Assembly (NCBI RefSeq): GCF_936933875.1
Contig: NZ_CAKZIK010000068.1
Location: 8,615 to 72,614, forward strand
Origin: an uncultured Chryseobacterium sp.
Lineage (GTDB): Bacteria; Bacteroidota; Bacteroidia; Flavobacteriales; Weeksellaceae
DNA length: 64,000 nucleotides
Direction of reading: 5' to 3'
The first letter of the stretch is position 1. Each line of letters opens with the position of its first letter. A model generated the notes under the pieces. It saw nothing but the letters and a program-made list of their open reading frames with translations, did no database searches and was not told the DNA's origin. Positions 57,968-64,000 of this stretch are shown here, piece after piece. The position numbers and the translations under genes were made by a program.

Positions 57968-59605
57968 CTAGTCCTGATTCAGGAATTTCGGATTGATTCC
58001 TTTCAGGATTTCTCCGAGTTTCTGTTTTTCTTCCGGACTAAGTTTTCTCCAGTGAAATCCATCTTTTAAATGATTTGAAGTCATTTGCGGGAAAATTTCT
58101 GCTTCGTAATCTTCCTTGATGAACTCAGGAGAAATAGCAGGAAGTGGCGTATCAAAACTGAACGGATAACCTTCCACAATGTTGAATTTTAGATTTCCGA
58201 TTTGATGCGATTTAAACTTTTTCAGAGCAAAACCGGAAGGTTCGATGAATTGTTTTTGATTAAATCCCATCATATAACTGCTTAGTCTAAAACTTGGAAT
58301 TGTTTTTTTGAACAAATTTGGGAACGACAGAAACAATAAAATAATAAATGAAAGTCCACTGAAAGCAATCAAAGCAGTTTTCTTCTGAATTCTTTCAAAC
58401 AATAAAACGATGGCGATGACAAAGAAAACATCAATAAAAAATCTGTACTGTGCAGAAAATAAAAGTACCAAAATGCTTTTTATCAACACAGAAATGAAAA
58501 TCAGCCAGATTATTTTTGATTTTTTTTTGATGGAATACATCAGAAACCCTAACAAACTCAAAATAAAAAGCCAATGGATCTTTCCTTTAATTCCGTCCAG
58601 GAAAAGCCAGTTTTTAATAAAATCAAAAGTGGAAAACTGTTGGATTTCGCTGTATTTATACTGAAGATTGTATGTTTTTTCAATAGCTGTTTTTGCTGAG
58701 GTTTGAAGCAATTCTGCATTGGGTTTGCAAGAAATTCCAAAATCTCCAATTTGCACAGGAAATATCGGAAAACCAAACGTCCAGATGTTTTTAAAGATAA
58801 AAATCAAGACAACAGGAATTCCAAGCAAAACAAAATTAAGATTCTTTTTCCGAATGATTAATCCATATAAAAAACACAGGATTGGAAGCCAAATCATCGT
58901 CGGTTTTATTGCAAAAACAAATACTGAAAATGCAAAAAGTTGTGCGGTGTTTTGATTTTCTTTCAGAATTTCATTCAGAACAATTAAAGAAAAAACAATA
59001 ACCGGCAAATCCGGACTTGGCGACTGTGAAAACAGAAATAAAACTGGAAAAACTAAAAGGTGCAGCCATGATTTTTTTTCGAAAATGTAAATCAAATAAA
59101 CAATCAGAACAATGGTGTTGAGTCTTAAAAAAGGGTCAGAAAAATTGGAAAATCCCGCTTGAATAAAATGCCAGAAAGACATTTGTCCTAGAAGTATATC
59201 AAGATTTGAAATTCCTTTAATTAAGCCAAATTCGGAAATCCATTTCACCGTCGGAACGTAATATCCAAAATAATCCAAAATAAAAGGGTAGTACGAACCG
59301 AAAAATATTGTAATTAACGCAAGAACCGAAAACGTCTTGTATTGCTTTAAAAATTCAAAAAATTCCTCAAAAATTCTAAAATAAAAAAACGCTGCAAGTC
59401 CAATTAAAACTGTGATGGCTTCAATATAAATATTCAACGGAAGAAAAAATGCCAACACACACCAAATTAGCGTCGTCGCAAAAATTCCGGTTAAAACTTT
59501 GGATGAAAGTCCTCGAAATAATTTTCCCATTATATCTTCAACCAGATGCCCAATTCCTGCCAAAACAGGAAGAATTACAATCGTTGAAAACAGGATATAC
59601 AGCAT
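57968..59605 (-). CDS. LIC_10190-like multi-pass membrane protein
   Basis: From the ATG at 59605 (the upstream TTG/ATG at 59632 lies in the terminator) the product has 545 residues with about 10-12 hydrophobic helices and a large periplasmic C-terminal domain of about 100 residues. The pattern resembles the LIC_10190 family of membrane proteins and GT-C glycosyltransferase architecture, although no catalytic motif can be fixed. Features include GSYYPFILDYFGYYVPTVKW and FSQSPSPDLPVIVFSLIVLNE. Substrate unknown. It is transcribed toward chorismate synthase. Confidence 0.75.
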   Translation of the reverse strand: MLYILFSTIVILPVLAGIGHLVEDIMGKLFRGLSSKVLTGIFATTLIWCVLAFFLPLNIYIEAITVLIGLAAFFYFRIFEEFFEFLKQYKTFSVLALITIFFGSYYPFILDYFGYYVPTVKWISEFGLIKGISNLDILLGQMSFWHFIQAGFSNFSDPFLRLNTIVLIVYLIYIFEKKSWLHLLVFPVLFLFSQSPSPDLPVIVFSLIVLNEILKENQNTAQLFAFSVFVFAIKPTMIWLPILCFLYGLIIRKKNLNFVLLGIPVVLIFIFKNIWTFGFPIFPVQIGDFGISCKPNAELLQTSAKTAIEKTYNLQYKYSEIQQFSTFDFIKNWLFLDGIKGKIHWLFILSLLGFLMYSIKKKSKIIWLIFISVLIKSILVLLFSAQYRFFIDVFFVIAIVLLFERIQKKTALIAFSGLSFIILLFLSFPNLFKKTIPSFRLSSYMMGFNQKQFIEPSGFALKKFKSHQIGNLKFNIVEGYPFSFDTPLPAISPEFIKEDYEAEIFPQMTSNHLKDGFHWRKLSPEEKQKLGEILKGINPKFLNQD

Positions 59606-59608
59606 AAA

Positions 59609-59637
59609 AAAAGATTGCTTAAAAATAAGCAATCTTT
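59609..59637 (-). terminator. Terminator of the glycine-zipper lipoprotein gene
   Basis: On the minus strand AAAGATTGCTTA and TAAGCAATCTTT form a 12-bp stem followed by T residues. It overlaps the upstream edge of the LIC_10190-like gene. Confidence 0.85.
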
Positions 59638-59661
59638 CGTTATATAGAATTAGATTTATTT

Positions 59662-60228
59662 TTATTGAACTCTACCGTCTTTTCTGTCAGCAGATCTACC
59701 GATAGTATAACCAGTTGCACCACCGACGATACCACCAATTACAGCACCTGCACCACGATTTCTTTTATTGATAATAGCACCTGCTGCAGCACCACCTACA
59801 GTACCTATAATCGTACCTTTCGCAGCTTTACTCATACCTTGTCTCTGCGTGGTTTGAGTTGTTCCTGCAGAAGAACCATTGTAAGTTCCACTTCCGCTGT
59901 TATTAGCATAAGTTCCTGAGCTTGAGCTTCTTCTTGGCGCATCTCTGTAAACAGTTCTTTCAATAACTCTGGTATTGGTAGTTGCAGCTCTATTGTTCGA
60001 TGCAATACTGGCTTGGTTTGCTTTTTCTACTTTAGCAATACTGTCTTTCGCTCTTTCGAAAGCAATTTTTTCTTTCTCGATTGCTAATTTTTGTTTTTCA
60101 ATTTCCAGCTGTCTTGCCTGAAATTCTATTTTTTCTTGCTCTAAAGATTTTTGAGCAGTGGTATCTTCTTTCTTACAGGCTGTCAACATTAAAACTGACG
60201 CGGCTCCTGCTAATAATATATTTTTCAT
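59662..60228 (-). CDS. Lipoprotein with coiled coil and C-terminal glycine zipper
   Basis: 188 residues. A lipoprotein signal (MKNILLAGAASVLMLTAC, lipidated Cys18) is followed by a charged coiled coil (about 25-75, many EKEKIAFERAK-like heptads), a Ser/Thr/Asn/Gly-rich linker, and a glycine zipper (about 138-178, GTIIGTVGGAAAGAIIN and GAVIGGIVGGATGYTIG), which would insert into the outer membrane. This is the YMGG-like family. Function unknown, likely cell-envelope. Own terminator. Confidence 0.87.
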   Translation of the reverse strand: MKNILLAGAASVLMLTACKKEDTTAQKSLEQEKIEFQARQLEIEKQKLAIEKEKIAFERAKDSIAKVEKANQASIASNNRAATTNTRVIERTVYRDAPRRSSSSGTYANNSGSGTYNGSSAGTTQTTQRQGMSKAAKGTIIGTVGGAAAGAIINKRNRGAGAVIGGIVGGATGYTIGRSADRKDGRVQ

Positions 60229-60358
60229 AATTTTAAATTTTAGTTACTGATTCTAAAAAACCTAAAAATATTTAGCTTTTTATTATTGATGTAGTGTATA
60301 TCTCAAGAATGAAACCAAAGAACAGTTAAAGAAATGTTAAAGTCGCAATGTTTAACAC

Positions 60359-60395
60359 AAAAAACAAAATAAGCGTTTGAAAATCAAACGCTTAT
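60359..60395 (-). terminator. Terminator of the tRNA-Cys transcript
   Basis: On the minus strand AAGCGTTTGA and TCAAACGCTT form a 10-bp stem with a three-base loop followed by ATTTTGTTTTTTG. Confidence 0.85.
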
Positions 60396-60400
60396 ACTTG

Positions 60401-60471
60401 AGGTTCCTAGCGGATTCGAACCGCTGTAGATGGTGTTGCAGACCACTGCCTAGCCACTCGGCCAAAGAACC
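60401..60471 (-). tRNA. tRNA-Cys (GCA)
   Basis: Minus-strand cloverleaf of 71 bases: acceptor GGTTCTT paired with AGGAACC (one G-T pair), D arm with GAGTGGCTAGGC, anticodon loop CTGCAAC with anticodon GCA (plus-strand positions 60437-60439), T arm GCGGTTCGAATCCGC, and discriminator T as usual for cysteine. The CCA end is not encoded. A matching promoter and terminator frame it. The rest of 60229-60583 is AT-rich and holds nothing else I recognise. Confidence 0.96.
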
Positions 60472-60482
60472 ATTTGGGTTTG

Positions 60483-60511
60483 CAAATTTAAAAAATTTTT
60501 TGAAACTCAAA
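60483..60511 (-). promoter_or_regulatory. Promoter of tRNA-Cys
   Basis: On the minus strand TTTG (60511-60508), 17 bases, then TAAATTTG (60490-60483), a good Bacteroidota pair about 12 bases before the tRNA start. Confidence 0.75.
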
Positions 60512-60556
60512 AATCTTATTTCCCTTTTTATCAATAATTATAGCGTTTTGTTTTAG

Positions 60557-60564
60557 TATCTTTG
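60557..60564 (+). promoter_or_regulatory. -7 box of the ribBA-like gene
   Basis: TATCTTTG, an exact TAnnTTTG match, 19 bases before the ATG. Confidence 0.6.
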
Positions 60565-60583
60565 CGGAAATTTAATAAAAGAA

Positions 60584-61705
60584 ATGTCTGATATTGTTCT
60601 AAATACAATTCCTGAAGCAATCGACGATTTAAGAAACGGAAAAATCATCATTGTTGTTGATGATGAAGACCGTGAAAATGAAGGCGATTTCCTTTCTGCT
60701 GCAGAATTGACAACTCCTGAAATTATCAACTTTATGACCATCCACGGAAGGGGGTTAATTTGTACGCCGCTTCCTGAGAAAAGATGTGATGAACTTGGTT
60801 TGGATATCATGGTAACCCGAAGCAGCGACCCAAAAGAAACGGCTTTTACCGTTTCTGTGGATTTATTAGGTGAGGGTGTTTCCACCGGAATTTCAGCAAG
60901 CGACCGTTCTAAAACTATTTTAGCTTTAATGGACGAAAAAACGAAACCATCGGATTTCATGCGTCCCGGACATATTTTTCCGTTACGAGCCAAAAAAGGA
61001 GGTGTTTTGAAAAGAGCCGGACATACTGAAGCTGCGATTGATTTAACAAAATTAGCAGGATTGAAAGAAGGTGGTGTTATCTGTGAAATCATGAACGAAG
61101 ACGGTTCTATGGCGCGTCTTCCCCAATTGATTGAACTGGCTAAAAAGCATGATTTAAAAATTGTTTCGATTGAGGATTTAATTCATTACCAACTGAAAAA
61201 GGGCGATTTGCTTGAAAAAATTGAAGAAAGAAAAGTAAAAACGCATTACGGAGATTTCGATTTTTTCGCTTTTAAAGAAAGTAGTACAGATCAAATTCAC
61301 TTTGCTTTAACGAAGGGAACATGGGTGGAAGATGAACCGATTCTCGTTCGTGTGCAAGCTTCCAATTCTTATTTTGATGTTTTGAATAGATTAATTGCGG
61401 GCGAAAAACCACTTTTGGAAAGGGTAACAAATTTAATTAACGAAGAAGGAAAAGGCGCAATTATTTTCATCAACAATGTTTCTAATTCTGAAAATACGAT
61501 GCGTAAACTTCAGCAGTTTTTGGATTTCCAGAATGGGGAAGTAAAACGTCCAACTTTGGCTTCCAATTTCAGAGATTACGGAATTGGAACTCAGATTTTG
61601 AAAAAATTGGGAATTAATAAATTCCGTGTGATTACGCAAAATCCGAACCTGAAACCTTTAGTCGGAGGTTACGATGTAGAAGTAACCGAAATGGTTGAAT
61701 TATAA
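60584..61705 (+). CDS. ribB: 3,4-dihydroxy-2-butanone-4-phosphate synthase with degenerate GTP cyclohydrolase II domain
   Basis: 373 residues. The RibB half (about 1-203) is intact: DDEDRENEGD at 26-35, GRGLICTPL, SVDLLGEGVSTGISASDRS, RPGHIFPLRAKKGGVLKRAGHTEAAIDL. It makes the four-carbon unit of riboflavin from ribulose 5-phosphate. The C-terminal half aligns in position with RibA, but the zinc-binding cysteine segment (normally HSECLTGD with a C-x-C) reads RVQASNSYFDVLNRLIAGE around residue 256 and has no cysteines. The second activity is probably lost; a separate RibA would be needed. The late motif NPNLKPLVGGYDVEV retains the RibA-like end. Confidence 0.93.
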   Translation: MSDIVLNTIPEAIDDLRNGKIIIVVDDEDRENEGDFLSAAELTTPEIINFMTIHGRGLICTPLPEKRCDELGLDIMVTRSSDPKETAFTVSVDLLGEGVSTGISASDRSKTILALMDEKTKPSDFMRPGHIFPLRAKKGGVLKRAGHTEAAIDLTKLAGLKEGGVICEIMNEDGSMARLPQLIELAKKHDLKIVSIEDLIHYQLKKGDLLEKIEERKVKTHYGDFDFFAFKESSTDQIHFALTKGTWVEDEPILVRVQASNSYFDVLNRLIAGEKPLLERVTNLINEEGKGAIIFINNVSNSENTMRKLQQFLDFQNGEVKRPTLASNFRDYGIGTQILKKLGINKFRVITQNPNLKPLVGGYDVEVTEMVEL

Positions 61706-61723
61706 AGAAAATGGCTTAAGAAA

Positions 61724-62671
61724 TTAAGCCAATTTTATTTCGTCAAAATTGCGGAAGCCGTTTAGGAAGTCTTTTACAGGCATTCTTTTTTTACCTTCCA
61801 ATTGAAGTTCTTCCGGAAAATAAATTCCGTCTGCAGTAAAAATTTTAAAGCTGTTTTTATCAATTTCCAGTGAGTCAACTGCTTTTCCGTGGTTATTCAA
61901 TTCAAATTTTCCACTGTAAATTTTCAGAGATTTTTCTTCATTACCAATTTTCAAAGTCGTAAATGCACAAGGATATGGCGACATGCCGCGGATGAAATTA
62001 TGAACCGTCTCAGATGGATTATTCCAGTGAATTTTCGTGTCTTCTTTAAATATTTTGAAAGCATTTTTCGGTTCAGCAACATTGGGTTGCGGAACTTCTG
62101 AAATCGTATTTTCGGCTAAACCGTCCAAAGTTTTTACCACCAATTTTGCGCCCATTTCCATCAAACGGTCATGAAGACTTCCTGCGTTGTCATTGGTTAA
62201 AACTTCAATTTCTTCTTGAAGCAAAATATTTCCTTCATCAATTTTTTCATTAATGAAGAAAGTTGTGGCGCCGGTTTTTTGCTCTCCATTAATGATAGCG
62301 TAATTAATTGGCGCAGCTCCGCGATAATCGGGAAGAAGTGAAGCATGAAGATTAAAAGTTCCAAGTTTTGGCATTTCGAAGAGCATTTTCGGCATCATTC
62401 GGAAAGCTACAACTACGAAAACATCGGCATCAAGTTCTTTAATTTGCTCTAAAAATTCAGGATTTCTTAATTTTTCAGGCTGAAAAACAGGTAGATTATT
62501 TTGGACGGCGAAAATTTTTACAGGCGATTGATTGATTTTCTGACCTCTTCCGCTTGCTTTGTCAGCAACGGTTACAACTCCAACAACTTCGTGATTGGAG
62601 CGATGAATAGCTTCTAAAGAATTTTTTGCAAACTCGGGAGTGCCGAAGAAAACGACTTTCAATGATTTCAT
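61724..62671 (-). CDS. fmt: Methionyl-tRNA formyltransferase
   Basis: Formylates initiator Met-tRNA using 10-formyltetrahydrofolate; 315 residues. The N-terminal formyltransferase fold has VVFFGTPEFAKNSLEA and the catalytic motif FNLHASLLPDYRGAAPINYA with N107 and H109, and the later INEKIDEGNIL. The C-terminal domain ends YFPEELQLEGKKRMPVKDFLNG. It converges with ribB and is followed on the same strand, upstream in transcription, by recQ after 26 bases. Confidence 0.95.
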   Translation of the reverse strand: MKSLKVVFFGTPEFAKNSLEAIHRSNHEVVGVVTVADKASGRGQKINQSPVKIFAVQNNLPVFQPEKLRNPEFLEQIKELDADVFVVVAFRMMPKMLFEMPKLGTFNLHASLLPDYRGAAPINYAIINGEQKTGATTFFINEKIDEGNILLQEEIEVLTNDNAGSLHDRLMEMGAKLVVKTLDGLAENTISEVPQPNVAEPKNAFKIFKEDTKIHWNNPSETVHNFIRGMSPYPCAFTTLKIGNEEKSLKIYSGKFELNNHGKAVDSLEIDKNSFKIFTADGIYFPEELQLEGKKRMPVKDFLNGFRNFDEIKLA

Positions 62672-62697
62672 AGTGCAAAGATAAACTTCACAAACCT

Positions 62698-64000
62698 TTA
62701 AGCCAAAGTATAGGTTCTGAAATTCAGCATTTTTATTTTTCCTGAATCAAGAAGGTTGATGAGTTCTTCCAGGATTTTTTCTTTTTTATGAAAATTGAGC
62801 TGCGCGGAAATTTCCTCCAATGTTGATGGTCTTTTGCTTAATAAATCAACAATTTCCGTTACAATTCTGTTGTCAAAGAAATGGTCTTTTTTTCTTTCGC
62901 AAACGGAACATTTACCACAGTCTTTCGCGTTCTTCTCACCAAAATAGGAAAGGATGAGTCTGTTTTTGCAATAATCCTCGTCTTTAATATAATATTTCAG
63001 TTCCTCCCATTTATGGATTTTGTTGCGCTGAATCTGCTCAAAAATTTTCCAATATTTTCCTGTTATCAAATGGTCGTTGCGGTGTTTTAAAAACTTGATG
63101 CTCGTTTGTCTGCCGTCAATATATTCAACAAACCCTTTTTTCGCCACTTCTTTAATTCGTTCTTTAATGAGCAAAGCATCAATTCCCAATTTATTTGATA
63201 AATTATTTTCACTGAAAAAAACTTTGTGGGAACTGATTCCTGATAAACTTCGAAGCAAAAGTTCAATGAAATGACTGTCTTTTTTGGGAAGCAAATCTAT
63301 TTCTTCATGTCTCATTTTCAGCTCCAGTGTTGAGAGTGATTTCATGCTATTAAAATAAATGAGTTCCTGATGATGAAGGAAATTCAGAACATTATTGATT
63401 TTTGCGGAAGAACATTTCGTGAAATTCTGAATTCGCTGTCTTTCGAGCTGAAAAATATTTTCCGGCAAATCATTTTCTGCCACCTGAAAAGTGGAGTAGA
63501 TATAAGTGATAATTTTCAGGAATTCTTCTTTGGAAGGAATTTGTTGGTGAAGAATATTATCGATATTTTTGAGTTCCTGTTCATCCCAAAACAAAAAAGC
63601 ATAGCTTTCCGCACCATCTCTTCCTGCTCTTCCGATTTCCTGATAATAATTTTCGATGGAAGCGGAAGGCGACAAATGAATGACGAAACGCACATTTTCT
63701 TTATCGATTCCCATTCCGAATGCATTAGTAGAAATTAACACGTTTCTGTCACTTTTTAGCCACAGATTTTGCTTTTGATGTCTTTCTTTTGATGAAAGCC
63801 CGGCGTGGTAATAGTCGACGTTATTTAAGCCTTTATTTTTTAGAAAATTTGAAAGTTTCTCGGCTTCGTGTCGGGTTCTAGTGTAAATAATTCCGGACGG
63901 ACAATTGTATTTCAGAAGATTATAAATTCTGGAATATTTATCTGAAAGTTTTTCGCAACTGATTTTGATATTCTCTCTTCTGAAGCTTTTTCTAAAAATT
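62698..64000 (-). CDS. recQ: ATP-dependent DNA helicase RecQ (5' end beyond the window)
   Basis: Partial gene: the reading frame continues leftward from the window edge at 64000 without a stop, so the N-terminal helicase domain with the Walker motifs lies outside. The visible 434 residues begin in the second helicase domain, with YYHAGLSSKERHQKQN, then STNAFGMGIDKENVRFVIH and YYQEIGRAGRDG (motif VI). The RQC zinc-binding cysteines follow in YFGEKNAKDCGKCSVC, and a helix-turn-helix-type C-terminus (LLSKRPSTLEEISAQLNFH). It ends 26 bases before fmt on the same strand. Confidence 0.94.
   Translation of the reverse strand, partial: IFRKSFRRENIKISCEKLSDKYSRIYNLLKYNCPSGIIYTRTRHEAEKLSNFLKNKGLNNVDYYHAGLSSKERHQKQNLWLKSDRNVLISTNAFGMGIDKENVRFVIHLSPSASIENYYQEIGRAGRDGAESYAFLFWDEQELKNIDNILHQQIPSKEEFLKIITYIYSTFQVAENDLPENIFQLERQRIQNFTKCSSAKINNVLNFLHHQELIYFNSMKSLSTLELKMRHEEIDLLPKKDSHFIELLLRSLSGISSHKVFFSENNLSNKLGIDALLIKERIKEVAKKGFVEYIDGRQTSIKFLKHRNDHLITGKYWKIFEQIQRNKIHKWEELKYYIKDEDYCKNRLILSYFGEKNAKDCGKCSVCERKKDHFFDNRIVTEIVDLLSKRPSTLEEISAQLNFHKKEKILEELINLLDSGKIKMLNFRTYTLA

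Overview
The window is a chromosomal segment of a flavobacterium, most likely the Chryseobacterium/Kaistella branch of the Weeksellaceae (Bacteroidota). The evidence is the low GC content, promoter -7 boxes of the TAnnTTTG type, no Shine-Dalgarno-like leaders, a type IX secretion plug protein, an OmpA protein with calcium-binding repeats, a Bacteroidota-type outer-membrane beta-barrel receptor, and a split methionine synthase. Almost all the genes are housekeeping. I see no prophage and no CRISPR array.

Layout. 1-2.9 kb: enolase and citrate synthase. 2.95-4.15 kb: an AT-rich orphan gene for a membrane-anchored PD-(D/E)XK-type nuclease. It lies in a structure that follows integron gene-cassette rules although no integrase is present. 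4.5-7.3 kb: two amidinotransferase-fold hydrolases (arginine deiminase-like and CtlX-like) on either side of CutC. 7.4-9.8 kb: an outer-membrane receptor with a structured leader. 10-12.7 kb: recJ-nadD-DUF3817. 13-17.9 kb: ABC-F protein, SmpB, OmpA, YebC and a small GNAT. 17.9-25.1 kb: RDD protein divergent from a SpoIIM, membrane protein, DUF4129, DUF4350, MoxR ATPase, DUF58 operon. 25.2-28.4 kb: OsmC and a GH63-like glucosidase.

28.4-38.7 kb is a methionine operon behind a SAM-I riboswitch: metX, an ACT-homoserine dehydrogenase without aspartokinase, metZ, metH N-part, metH C-part, metF. Together these genes take aspartate semialdehyde to methionine. Its intergenic gaps are full of REP-like hairpins with GAA loops and a GACATCAA tail, and an IS200-like (RAYT-type) transposase sits between the two metH genes inside inverted sets of these hairpins.

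38.8-64 kb: YicC, guanylate kinase, NadA, FolB, a Pif1/RecD-like helicase, YihY, a gamma carbonic anhydrase, a NifU-type Fe-S scaffold, ferrochelatase, a T9SS plug protein, a metallo-beta-lactamase fold hydrolase, three thioredoxin-fold proteins, MiaA, chorismate synthase, a membrane protein, a glycine-zipper lipoprotein, tRNA-Cys, a RibBA with a degenerate GTP cyclohydrolase half, Fmt and a RecQ cut by the window edge.

Most notable: the integron-like nuclease cassette; the RAYT/REP system in the methionine operon; a second family of interspersed palindromes with three copies; and word-like short repeats next to start codons.
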